Origin: RGIG2041 sp045578865
Lineage (GTDB): Bacteria > Bacillota > Clostridia > UBA1381 > UMGS1253
Direction: 5' to 3'
Length of the DNA stretch: 16,112 bases
NCBI GenBank assembly: GCA_045578865.1
Contig: JAZNLB010000022.1
Location: 1 to 16,112, forward strand
The position numbers and the translations under genes are program-made. The notes beneath the pieces are model-generated. The model searched no databases, had not been told where the DNA came from, and was given only the letters and a program-made list of their open reading frames with translations. Below are positions 5,904 through 13,259 of this stretch, one piece after another; position 1 is the stretch's first letter, and every line of letters starts with the position of its first letter.

Positions 5904-7133
5904 TTATTCCAAAGAAATTCTCTGAAATACCTTCTTGCCTTTCTTAACCACAATGCCTTCACCGGTCAGACGCGCCGCTTCAATCATCAATGCCGCATCC
6001 GTAATTTTCTCGCCATCGATGCTGATGCCACCCTGCTGTACCAGGCGTCTGCCCTCAGCCTTAGACGGAATTAACTGCGCCGCCAAAAGCAAATCCAGAA
6101 CACCGATGCTGTCGCCAACCACATTTGCACTAAGTACTGTAGATGGCATATTTGCCGCATCACCGCCGCCAAAAACCGCTTCAGCTGCCGCGCTGACTTT
6201 ATCAGCTTCTTCATTGCCATGCACAAGAGCCGTTACCTCATACGCAAGAAGTTTCTTAACCTTGTTGAGTTCCTGACCTTCGAGTTTTGCAAGTTCATTG
6301 ATTTTATCCATTGGCACAAATGTAAGAAGTTTTAAACATTTAATTACATCCGCATCATCGACATTTCTCCAGTACTGGTAAAAATCATACGGAGTGGTCT
6401 TTGCAGGATCGAGCCAAACGGCGCCACTTTGCGTTTTGCCCATCTTCTTACCTTCGCTATTTGTCAAAAGCGTAAATGTCATACCATATACCTGCTTTTG
6501 GTCTTTGCGTCTGCAAAGGTCGATACCACCCAGTATGTTACTCCACTGGTCATCACCGCCAAGTTCCATCTTACAATCATACTTGCGCGAAAGCATCAAA
6601 AAGTCATAACTTTGCATAAGCATATAGTTGAATTCCAAAAAGGAAAGACCCTTTTCGAGTCTCTGCTTGAAGCATTCTGCCGTCAGCATTTTATTCACCG
6701 AAAAGCAAGCGCCGATATCACGCAAAAACTCAACATAATTCAAATCCAGAAGCCAATCCGCATTATTCACCATAATGGCTTTGTCTTCCGAAAAATCCAC
6801 AACGCTGGAAAGTTGCTTTTTGAAGCACTCACAATTATGCTCGATAGTTTCTTTTGTCATCATCTGGCGCATATCCGTTCTGCCGGACGGATCGCCAATC
6901 ATGCCCGTGCCCCCGCCGACGAGTGCAATCGGTTTATGCCCTGCCAGTTGCATATGGCGCATAACCACCATCTGCAGAAAATGACCGACATGCAAACTGT
7001 CTGCCGTCGGGTCAAAGCCGATATAAAAAGTCACCTTCTCTTTGCCGAGAAGTTCTCTGATTTCAGCTTCATGCGTGGTCTGTGCAATCAAACCGCGCTC
7101 TAAAAGTACATCATAAACATTTCTTTCACTCAT
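5904..7133 (-). CDS. tyrS: Tyrosyl-tRNA synthetase
   Basis: The 409-residue class I synthetase charges tRNA-Tyr. The HIGH signature appears as HVGH (48-51), the KMSKS signature as KMGKT (230-234), and the tyrosine/ATP pocket as GGGTGMIGDPSGR (73-85) and GGDDQWSNI (192-200). A C-terminal S4-like RNA-binding domain occupies about residues 345-409 (PSKAEGRRLVQQGGI). It is the first gene of the operon with thyA, folA and rnhA. The ATG has GGAG 10-13 bases upstream. The leader is only about 25 bases, so no T-box riboswitch fits, although T-box control is common for tyrS in Firmicutes. Confidence 0.97.
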   Translation of the reverse strand: MSERNVYDVLLERGLIAQTTHEAEIRELLGKEKVTFYIGFDPTADSLHVGHFLQMVVMRHMQLAGHKPIALVGGGTGMIGDPSGRTDMRQMMTKETIEHNCECFKKQLSSVVDFSEDKAIMVNNADWLLDLNYVEFLRDIGACFSVNKMLTAECFKQRLEKGLSFLEFNYMLMQSYDFLMLSRKYDCKMELGGDDQWSNILGGIDLCRRKDQKQVYGMTFTLLTNSEGKKMGKTQSGAVWLDPAKTTPYDFYQYWRNVDDADVIKCLKLLTFVPMDKINELAKLEGQELNKVKKLLAYEVTALVHGNEEADKVSAAAEAVFGGGDAANMPSTVLSANVVGDSIGVLDLLLAAQLIPSKAEGRRLVQQGGISIDGEKITDAALMIEAARLTGEGIVVKKGKKVFQRISLE

Positions 7134-7165
7134 AATTATTCAACTCCAAAATAGATTCACCCGAA

Positions 7166-7194
7166 ATTTTACCATAAAAATGAATTAAAATCAA
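7166..7194 (-). promoter_or_regulatory. Promoter of the tyrS-thyA-folA-rnhA operon
   Basis: The minus strand has TTGATT (7189-7194), a 17-base spacer and TAAAAT (7166-7171), with TGG directly before the -10 box (extended -10). The predicted start near 7159 gives a short leader. Confidence 0.75.
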
Positions 7195-7223
7195 CCTTTC
7201 ATACACTTTTATTTTATTTTGCT

Positions 7224-7252
7224 TTGCTTTATAGCTTCTTTTATGATAAAAT
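7224..7252 (+). promoter_or_regulatory. Promoter of the DUF6062 gene
   Basis: TTGCTT (7224-7229), a 17-base spacer and TAAAAT (7247-7252) preceded by TGA (extended -10) lie 20 bases before the start codon. It is divergent from the tyrS promoter. Confidence 0.65.
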
Positions 7253-7271
7253 AGATGCCAGGTGATAAAAT

Positions 7272-8015
7272 ATGATGGAAAAAATATACACGATACCAGT
7301 AAATGAAGCTTTTGATGAATCGGACGCTTGTCCGCTTTGCACAATAATTCACAAACTCGAAGACGCCCGTGTAAAATATATGCTCGGTCCTGCCATGATG
7401 GAGCCGGATATCCGAATTCTCACCAACAAGGATGGTTTTTGCAAACGCCACTATAAGATGCTGTTTGCACAAGAAAACAAATTGAGTCTTGCGTTAATTT
7501 TGCAAACACATTTAGAAGAAATCATCCAAAATCTCTCTTCGCGGGCCGAACAGTTGCCGGCGGATATCTCAAAAAAGAAGAGATTGTTTAAAAAGAACGA
7601 TATAAATCTGCACGGAACGGCACTCCTGCTTTCGCGTGCAACCGAAGGCATAACGGATAATTGTGTTATTTGCAGTCATATAGAAGACACTTTTTCGCGC
7701 TACATCGACACAATGTTTTATATGTGGAAAAACGACAATGGTTTTAAGCAGAAATTTGCAAAAACAAAAAGTTTTTGCCTCGAACACTACGGCCTGCTCG
7801 CCAAAAGCGCAGTCAAATTTTTAGACACTTCAGATGCTCTGGAATTTTTAAAAATTCTAACAAACATTGAACAAATACACTTAAATGAATTAAAGGGCGA
7901 CATAAACCGCTTCATTGCAAAATTTGACTATCGAAACAAAGATTTGCCTTGGGAAAATGCAAAAGATTCGATAAAGCGCACAATTATCACGCTTTCAAGA
8001 ACCGAACTCGAATAA
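7272..8015 (+). CDS. DUF6062-family protein with duplicated Cys/His modules
   Basis: The 247-residue protein resembles DUF6062, a clostridial family without a known function. Evidence includes the MEKIYTIPVNEAFDE start and the KFDYRNKDxPWxNAKDS end. Two modules repeat within the chain: C20-x2-C23 followed by FC57-x2-H60-Y, and C131-x2-C134 followed by FC169-x2-H172-Y. Spacing between halves is almost identical (37 and 38 residues), suggesting an internal duplication that could form two metal sites. No signal peptide or membrane segment is seen, so it should be cytoplasmic. The start has AGGTGAT at 7260-7266; a second ATG three bases on is possible. It is a single-gene unit with its own promoter and terminator. 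The family call is by recognition; metal binding is inferred. Confidence 0.82.
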   Translation: MMEKIYTIPVNEAFDESDACPLCTIIHKLEDARVKYMLGPAMMEPDIRILTNKDGFCKRHYKMLFAQENKLSLALILQTHLEEIIQNLSSRAEQLPADISKKKRLFKKNDINLHGTALLLSRATEGITDNCVICSHIEDTFSRYIDTMFYMWKNDNGFKQKFAKTKSFCLEHYGLLAKSAVKFLDTSDALEFLKILTNIEQIHLNELKGDINRFIAKFDYRNKDLPWENAKDSIKRTIITLSRTELE

Positions 8016-8017
8016 GT

Positions 8018-8053
8018 AAAAAAACATCCGAAACTTTGTTTCGGATGTTTTTT
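8018..8053. terminator. Bidirectional terminator between the DUF6062 gene and the membrane-protein gene
   Basis: A 16-bp perfect stem (AAAAAACATCCGAAAC to 8034, complement 8038-8053) has a three-base loop and A/T tracts on both sides. It lies between the converging stop codons and serves both transcripts. Confidence 0.92.
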
Positions 8054-8055
8054 AT

Positions 8056-8562
8056 TTACCATTTTTTTCTGTAGTACAAATACATGTGGTATACAACCGT
8101 ACCTACTGCATAAATACCCAATGCCCAAAATACTACATGAAAGGACTTCACAATGTTTTTTAAAAAACCGATTACAACCGGTGCACTTTCCATAGGCAAC
8201 CAGCGAGTATAAAATGCAAAGTTCACATAGAAACTGATAATTGCAGCAACCAAGAAAGCATGACCGTAGTTTCTTGCTCGCTCTCTTACCTGCAACCTTG
8301 CAAATTTAGCGTCAGGTTTAATACGGTCAAACAGCGAAATCACATAACACCCAATACTTAAAACCGCAAACAAAATGAAGGCAATAAGCATAATCAGATT
8401 ATAGTTTACAATCGCAGCAGCGCCAAGCTCACCTCTGGCAATGCGATACATAAAATAGCACAACAAAAGACCAATCATCGCTCCGCCGAAACTGATGAGC
8501 ATTCTGTTCGAGATTTTCTCCTGTCGTTCCGCCTTGGAACAGTTGTAAAATGTTTTTTTCAT
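8056..8562 (-). CDS. Uncharacterised four-helix membrane protein
   Basis: I do not recognise this 168-residue protein. Four hydrophobic segments are visible at about 22-40, 51-78, 100-118 and 142-163. A charged, basic N-terminus (1-20) and an RERAR-containing loop (about 80-99) suggest that the N-terminus, the middle loop and the C-terminal YYRKKW face the cytoplasm. There is no signal peptide, catalytic motif or known transporter signature. It starts 33 bases after the rsmE stop with a strong AGGAGG site and has no promoter of its own, so it is probably the last gene of the prmA-rsmE operon. Confidence 0.75.
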   Translation of the reverse strand: MKKTFYNCSKAERQEKISNRMLISFGGAMIGLLLCYFMYRIARGELGAAAIVNYNLIMLIAFILFAVLSIGCYVISLFDRIKPDAKFARLQVRERARNYGHAFLVAAIISFYVNFAFYTRWLPMESAPVVIGFLKNIVKSFHVVFWALGIYAVGTVVYHMYLYYRKKW

Positions 8563-8595
8563 TTGGGTCTTTCCTCCTATATCTGTTACTGCAGC

Positions 8596-9333
8596 TTATA
8601 ATTCAAACTCATAATTCATCATAGACAAAACCGATTCCCCGGCTGTTTCCGTGCGTAATATACGCTTGCCGAGTGTTACAGAGCAAATTCCGTTTTCCAA
8701 GGCAAGTTTAATCTCTTCCGGCTCAAATCCGCCCTCAGGTCCTATAATAAACGCAACTTCCTCTACCTGTTGTGCGTCGCGCAAAAGTGTCTTGAGCGTG
8801 ACTTCACATTCCTCTTCGTACGGTATAAAAGCAAGTGAATAATTTTCAAGCATCTTTACCGCATCGGAAAAATTTACCGGCATATCTATCTTCGGCACAA
8901 TACCGCGACCGGACTGTTTTGCGGCTGCTTTTGCAACCGATTGCCATCGTTCGACTTTTTTCTTTGCATCCGCATCACTATTTAATTTTACAACACATCG
9001 CTCAGAAATGCAAGGAATAATTTTATAAATTCCCAGTTCGGTACATTTTTGAATTACATATTCCATCTTTGAAGCCTTGGGCAAACATTGAAAAAGTGTG
9101 ATTTTAACGGCACTTTCCGCCTCTGATTCTTTCTTTTCCAAAATTCGTGCAATCAAAAAATTCTTTTCACATTTTTCGATTTCCGCTTCATAATCCATGC
9201 CGCCCCCGTCACACACTGTCAGTCGATCACCGACCTGCATCCGAAGCACACGCAAAATATGTTTTGCTTCTTCGCCATCTATCGTAATGGTTGTCGCTGT
9301 AATATTTTCTTTATCCGCAAAAAATTTTGGCAT
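8596..9333 (-). CDS. rsmE: 16S rRNA (uracil-1498-N3)-methyltransferase
   Basis: The 245-residue SPOUT-class methyltransferase modifies U1498 of 16S rRNA. The N-terminal PUA-like part holds HILRVLRMQVGD. The C-terminal knot shows the cofactor motifs IIGPEGGF (196-203) and LGKRILRTETA (221-231), with the AKQSGR segment around 138-143. The start chosen is the ATG at 9331-9333, preceded by GGGGG six bases upstream. The longer frame from 9369 overlaps prmA, adds residues not found in the family and has no ribosome binding site. It begins eight bases after the prmA stop, the arrangement common in Firmicutes. Confidence 0.95.
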   Translation of the reverse strand: MPKFFADKENITATTITIDGEEAKHILRVLRMQVGDRLTVCDGGGMDYEAEIEKCEKNFLIARILEKKESEAESAVKITLFQCLPKASKMEYVIQKCTELGIYKIIPCISERCVVKLNSDADAKKKVERWQSVAKAAAKQSGRGIVPKIDMPVNFSDAVKMLENYSLAFIPYEEECEVTLKTLLRDAQQVEEVAFIIGPEGGFEPEEIKLALENGICSVTLGKRILRTETAGESVLSMMNYEFEL

Positions 9334-9341
9334 AATACCCC

Positions 9342-10310
9342 CTACTTTTTCAGAACAATGGCTGCCCATTCTCCCTTTTTGTGAATTTCCAATACGGTAA
9401 ATCCACTTTGTTTCAGTTTCGCCTCTACCTCATCCAAGCGCGCATGTATAATGCCGGAGGTAATCATAATACCACCCTCACGCAGAGCATCAAACGCAAA
9501 GTCCGACAAACCAATAATGACATCCGCAACGATATTTGCCAAAACAATATCGTAATTATTTTTACTGATTTTTTTAATTAAATCGTCGTCTGTCAATACA
9601 TTACCCGCCGCCGTTTCATATAAACAACTGTCAATGTTATTCTTTTTTGCATTTTCCTCAGCGATTTTAACGGCATTGGGATCAATATCCACGGCGAAGG
9701 CATCCTTTGCGCCAAGCAGCATTGCCATCACAGACAAAATACCGCTTCCGCATCCCAAATCAAGAACGCTGTCGTTTTCTTGCAAATAATTTTCCAGGCT
9801 CTCCAGACAAAGTTGCGTACTTTCATGCGTTCCCGTGCCGAAACTCATGCCCGGATTGATTGTAAATACAATCCTGCCGTCCTTATCTTCGACCGTTTCC
9901 CACTCCGGACATATGAGCATCTTTTTACCAAGTTTGAGCGGTTTATAAAACTGTTTCCAGTTTTCGCCCCAATCTTGTTCTTTCATGTTGTTTATGACCA
10001 CGCTTAAATTACCGAGCAGTCCTTGATCATCTGCCGCTTTCATTTCAGCAAGACGACTCTTTATTTGTCTGAGTTGCTCTCTTCCATGATCATTGTCTTT
10101 TAAATATACTTTTACAACCGTCGGCGCATGTGCGCGCTCCATAAGAGCATCATCCACATAGTCCCAATACTGTGTATTTTCCTCTAAAAAAGTCGTAAAA
10201 TCCTGTGCATCTTCAATTTCAGTGCCGGTAATATCCATTGCATACAGCATGCCACACACCGGATCAATTCCCGTGTTAAGTGTTTCTATTCCGACTTGCA
10301 TCCATTCCAT
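9342..10310 (-). CDS. prmA: Ribosomal protein L11 methyltransferase
   Basis: The 322-residue enzyme methylates ribosomal protein L11 using S-adenosylmethionine. The N-terminal substrate-recognition domain is followed by the PrmA signature MSFGTGTHEST (155-165), SAM motif I LDLGCGSG (183-190), the acidic VDIDPNA loop and the LANI motif (257-260). The start chosen is the ATG at 10308-10310, seven bases after GGGGG. The frame could extend seven codons further, but without a ribosome binding site. It is the first gene of the unit prmA-rsmE-membrane protein. Confidence 0.95.
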   Translation of the reverse strand: MEWMQVGIETLNTGIDPVCGMLYAMDITGTEIEDAQDFTTFLEENTQYWDYVDDALMERAHAPTVVKVYLKDNDHGREQLRQIKSRLAEMKAADDQGLLGNLSVVINNMKEQDWGENWKQFYKPLKLGKKMLICPEWETVEDKDGRIVFTINPGMSFGTGTHESTQLCLESLENYLQENDSVLDLGCGSGILSVMAMLLGAKDAFAVDIDPNAVKIAEENAKKNNIDSCLYETAAGNVLTDDDLIKKISKNNYDIVLANIVADVIIGLSDFAFDALREGGIMITSGIIHARLDEVEAKLKQSGFTVLEIHKKGEWAAIVLKK

Positions 10311-10358
10311 TAAATAACCCCCAGCATCCAAGTGTCAATCTAATATAACAACGCGCTT

Positions 10359-10388
10359 ATTATAGCAAATTTAACATAAGTTTGTCAA
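10359..10388 (-). promoter_or_regulatory. Promoter of prmA-rsmE operon
   Basis: The minus strand has perfect TTGACA (10383-10388) and TATAAT (10359-10364) separated by 18 bases. Its -35 box lies nine bases from that of the divergent pseudouridine synthase promoter. Confidence 0.9.
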
Positions 10389-10397
10389 CGCCCGTAC

Positions 10398-10426
10398 TTG
10401 ACAGTTTTTTGCAAAAAGTTTATAAT
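10398..10426 (+). promoter_or_regulatory. Promoter of the pseudouridine synthase gene
   Basis: Perfect TTGACA (10398-10403), a 17-base spacer and perfect TATAAT (10421-10426) lie 35 bases before the start codon. It fires divergently from the prmA promoter. Confidence 0.93.
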
Positions 10427-10460
10427 TACAACCATAATTCTGTGATCTGAAAGGAGCGCC

Positions 10461-11417
10461 ATGAGGACTGTTATTGTAAACAAAAATGATGCAGGACAGC
10501 GCATTGACCGCTTTATGAGCAAAATGTTTGTCTCCATGCCGCAAAGCCTGATTTATAAATCTCTTCGCAAAGATTGTGTCAAAGTCAACGGGAAACATGT
10601 AAAGGAAGGATTTAAACTCAGCGAAGGTGATGAAATTCGTTTCTATATTAAAGATGAATTTTTTGACGAAAAACCTGCCCACCAAGCCTTTTTGCAAGTA
10701 AAGCCGCACTTGGATATTCTATATGAAGACGAAAACATTTTACTCGTCAATAAACCTGCAGGCCTTGTGGTACACGAGGACGAAACGGGTACGCCGAACA
10801 CCTTGATTGCACAAGTGCAGGCCTATCTGTATCAGCAGGGAATCTACAACCCCGACGAAGAACAAACCTTTGCACCGGCGCTATGCAATCGCATTGATCG
10901 CAACACCTCCGGAATTGTTATTTGTGCAAAAAACGCAGAGACTTTGCGTATTATGAACCAAAAAATCAAAGACCGCGAGTTAACAAAACTCTACCTGTGC
11001 CTTGTATTCGGGCGCATGGAAAATAAGAGCGCCGTTTTGGATGGGTATTTGACAAGAGATGAACAAACAAAAATGGTAACTGTAACAAACAAGCACACTC
11101 CAAACGCAAAACAAATCCGCACAAAATATACAGTACTCGCATACAAGGACGGCATCTCTCTTTTGGAAATAGATTTACTCACGGGCAGAACCCATCAGAT
11201 TCGCGCGCATCTCGCCCACATTGGTCACCCACTCGTCGGCGACGGTAAATACGGAAACAATGCAGACAACAAACGCGCAAGGCGCAAATATCAGGCCCTT
11301 TGCTCTTATAAACTTATATTCAACTTTACAACCGATGCCGGTATATTAAACTATTTAAACAACAAAACTTTTTCTGTAAAAAATGTGGATTTCGCAGAAA
11401 TGTTTTTTAACAAATAA
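10461..11417 (+). CDS. RluC/RluD-family rRNA pseudouridine synthase
   Basis: The 318-residue enzyme isomerises uridine to pseudouridine, most likely in 23S rRNA. An N-terminal S4 RNA-binding domain (about 12-65, AGQRIDRFMSKMF) precedes the RluA-type catalytic domain. The catalytic aspartate is D146 in NRIDRNTSGIVI, where the family more often has HRLD. The conserved loop GRTHQIRAHLAHIGHPLVGDGKYG-like segment follows near residues 244-267. The CNRID variant is closer to RluC-like Firmicutes paralogues than to E. coli RluD, so the exact target uridine is not assigned. AAGGAG lies six bases before the ATG. Its stop codon lies inside the terminator shared with the gtrA-like gene. Confidence 0.92.
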   Translation: MRTVIVNKNDAGQRIDRFMSKMFVSMPQSLIYKSLRKDCVKVNGKHVKEGFKLSEGDEIRFYIKDEFFDEKPAHQAFLQVKPHLDILYEDENILLVNKPAGLVVHEDETGTPNTLIAQVQAYLYQQGIYNPDEEQTFAPALCNRIDRNTSGIVICAKNAETLRIMNQKIKDRELTKLYLCLVFGRMENKSAVLDGYLTRDEQTKMVTVTNKHTPNAKQIRTKYTVLAYKDGISLLEIDLLTGRTHQIRAHLAHIGHPLVGDGKYGNNADNKRARRKYQALCSYKLIFNFTTDAGILNYLNNKTFSVKNVDFAEMFFNK

Positions 11418-11444
11418 AAGGTGCCTCTGGCACCTTTTATTTGT
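11410..11444. terminator. Bidirectional terminator overlapping both stop codons
   Basis: ACAAATAAAAGGTGCC (11410-11425) and its exact reverse complement (11429-11444) form a 16-bp stem with a three-base loop. The stop of the plus gene (11415-11417) and the stop of the minus gene (11437-11439) are mirror images within the stem. A/T tracts on both sides allow termination in both directions. Confidence 0.93.
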
Positions 11445-11838
11445 CTCTTGTATACTCCTGGTTTCTGTAAACAATAAATTTACAAAACAAAAATTCCAAA
11501 ACAAAATTTGCAAGCATCGTTGCAACCAAGACAAGATAGTCATTGATCCCCATCTGCACTGCAATGTGACCAAGATAGGTGGACGCCGGTGTAAAAACTG
11601 CATAAAACCCCAAAACTTTTGCCATGGCAATCGGGACATTGGCAGCTGACTGAAATGTGTAGCGGCGGTTTAATGTAAAATTCCATATCACAGACAATAC
11701 AAGCGCAGTTAAATACGCCGGCCAATACTGCCAATGCAGCAATTCTTCAAAAACAGCAAACGATGCCATTTGAATCACTCCGGCTGAAATGGAAAACAAA
11801 ATAAATTTAATTAATTGTAATATCGCTAATTTTTTCAC
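11437..11838 (-). CDS. GtrA-family membrane protein
   Basis: The 133-residue protein fits the GtrA family, small four-helix membrane proteins often involved in moving lipid-linked sugars for surface polysaccharides. Hydrophobic segments lie at about 7-30, 41-57, 72-94 and 100-122. The family signatures NRRYTF (57-62) and FCKFIVYR (118-125) are present. The GTG at 11836-11838 is chosen as start because AAGGA lies eight bases upstream, and the alternative ATG at 11865 falls at the predicted transcription start with no ribosome binding site. No glycosyltransferase gene is adjacent, so its partner is unknown. Confidence 0.88.
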   Translation of the reverse strand: MKKLAILQLIKFILFSISAGVIQMASFAVFEELLHWQYWPAYLTALVLSVIWNFTLNRRYTFQSAANVPIAMAKVLGFYAVFTPASTYLGHIAVQMGINDYLVLVATMLANFVLEFLFCKFIVYRNQEYTRDK

Positions 11839-11869
11839 CGTAATATTCCTTCCGTATGTAATCATACAT

Positions 11870-11898
11870 ATTTTATCGTAAAAATTTTAATTTTGCAA
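11870..11898 (-). promoter_or_regulatory. Promoter of the gtrA-like gene
   Basis: The minus strand has TTGCAA (11893-11898), a 17-base spacer and TAAAAT (11870-11875). It follows directly after the terminator of the aminotransferase gene. Confidence 0.65.
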
Positions 11899-11900
11899 CA

Positions 11901-11930
11901 AAAAAGCGAAGATGGACATCTTCGCTTTTT
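11901..11930 (-). terminator. Terminator of the aspartate aminotransferase gene
   Basis: AAAAAGCGAAGATG (11901-11914) pairs perfectly with CATCTTCGCTTTTT (11917-11930), leaving a two-base loop. It lies eight bases after the stop codon and ends in a T tract on the minus strand. Confidence 0.9.
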
Positions 11931-11938
11931 ATATCCAA

Positions 11939-13126
11939 TTATGCTTTTAAAAATGCTTCCAGTCGGTCAAGGCCTTTTTGAATGTTTTCCATGCTCGTAG
12001 CATAAGACCAGCGCACATAATCATCTGCTGCAAAACCGCTGCCCGGTACTACGGCTACAAGTGCTTTGTCCAAAAAAGCATTCGCAAAATCATCAGAAGT
12101 TTCGATTTTTACTCCGCCCAAGGTTTTGCCTTTCAAGGCCGAAATGTTCATCATAACATAAAACGCACCCTCTGGTTCTTTGCAAGAAACTGCATCAATA
12201 CTGTTGATTCGTTTAACCATATACTGACGACGCTCGTTAAATGCTTCCTTCATCATGAGCATTTCATCCATCGGACCATCCAATGCCGCAATTGCCGCCG
12301 CCTGTGCGATGGAATTCGGGTTGGATGTAGCATGACTTTGGATATTGCTCATCACCTTGGCAATTTCGGCACTACAAGCCGTATAACCGATACGCCAGCC
12401 CGTCATCGCATAAGTTTTGGAAACACCATTCACGATGATCGTTCTTTTATAAATCTCATCACCCAGTGCCGCAATACTCGTTGGAAACTCGCCGTAAACC
12501 AAATGTTCGTAAATCTCATCGGAAACAACATATAAATCGTGTCGCACACAAACCTTAGCGATTGCCTCCAGCTCTTCCTTGGTATAAACCATGCCGGTCG
12601 GATTGCTCGGTGAGTTTAATATCAGCGCTCTCGTTTTAGGGGTAATTGCCGCTTCGAGTTGCTCTGCATTAAACTTAAAATCATTTTCTTCCACCGTCAT
12701 CAGCACCACCGGAACACCGTCAGCCATTTTTACCATTTCAGGGTAGCTCACCCAAAACGGCGCAGGAATAATCACCTCATCCCCCGGATTACAAATCGCA
12801 TTAAAAACATTCATCAGCGAATGTTTTGCACCATTAGATACGACAATATTTTCCGGCAAATACTCCAAATCGTTGTCTCTTTTAAGTTTTCGACAAATTG
12901 CCGCTTTCAACTCCGGCGTTCCCGATGCGGGAGTATACTTTGTTTTTCCGTCCAACATTGCTGCAATCGCAGCATCTATAATATGTTTCGGTGTATCAAA
13001 ATCCGGCTCACCTGCACCGAACGCAACTACATCTATACCCTGCGCCTTCATCGCTTTTGCTTTAGAATCTATCGCGAGCGTGGATGACGGACTTACTTTC
13101 GCCGCCTTTTCTGCTATAAAACTCAT
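11939..13126 (-). CDS. aspB: Aspartate aminotransferase (class I/II, PLP-dependent)
   Basis: The 395-residue enzyme transfers the amino group between aspartate and 2-oxoglutarate. The pyridoxal-phosphate lysine is K237 in NGVSKTYAMTGWRIGY. Other family marks are GAGEPDFDTP (37-46), NSPSNPTG (171-178), SDEIYEHL (202-209) and the substrate-carboxylate arginine in the C-terminal YVRWSYAT segment. These point to the Bacillus AspB type (subgroup I-gamma/beta), though a related substrate range cannot be excluded. GGAGG lies seven bases before the ATG. It is a single-gene unit with a promoter at 13192-13220 and a terminator at 11901-11930. Confidence 0.93.
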   Translation of the reverse strand: MSFIAEKAAKVSPSSTLAIDSKAKAMKAQGIDVVAFGAGEPDFDTPKHIIDAAIAAMLDGKTKYTPASGTPELKAAICRKLKRDNDLEYLPENIVVSNGAKHSLMNVFNAICNPGDEVIIPAPFWVSYPEMVKMADGVPVVLMTVEENDFKFNAEQLEAAITPKTRALILNSPSNPTGMVYTKEELEAIAKVCVRHDLYVVSDEIYEHLVYGEFPTSIAALGDEIYKRTIIVNGVSKTYAMTGWRIGYTACSAEIAKVMSNIQSHATSNPNSIAQAAAIAALDGPMDEMLMMKEAFNERRQYMVKRINSIDAVSCKEPEGAFYVMMNISALKGKTLGGVKIETSDDFANAFLDKALVAVVPGSGFAADDYVRWSYATSMENIQKGLDRLEAFLKA

Positions 13127-13191
13127 TGTACATCCTCCGTTTTTGCATCATTTCATTCCTGAAATTTCATTGTTCTTTGCAAACTTTCTGT

Positions 13192-13220
13192 ATTTTAGCA
13201 CATTTTTGAAGGATATGCAA
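13192..13220 (-). promoter_or_regulatory. Promoter of aspB
   Basis: The minus strand has TTGCAT (13215-13220), a 17-base spacer and TAAAAT (13192-13197), with an extended TG at -15/-14. The leader is about 60 bases; no riboswitch fold is apparent. Confidence 0.7.
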
Positions 13221-13259
13221 GCGGAAAATTCAAAATTTATCAATTTTCAGATTGCAATT

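Noticed and set aside
6429..7103. A 224-codon plus-strand open frame
   Set aside because: It is the antisense shadow of tyrS, whose synthetase motifs are unambiguous; composition is atypical and no ribosome binding site is present.
7134..7194. T-box riboswitch before tyrS
   Set aside because: The leader from the predicted start is only about 25 bases and no T-box sequence or terminator is seen.
13224..13248. AT-only hairpin after the M14 peptidase as its terminator
   Set aside because: A 7-bp GAAAATT/AATTTTC stem with an 11-base loop and no GC core is too weak to support a call.
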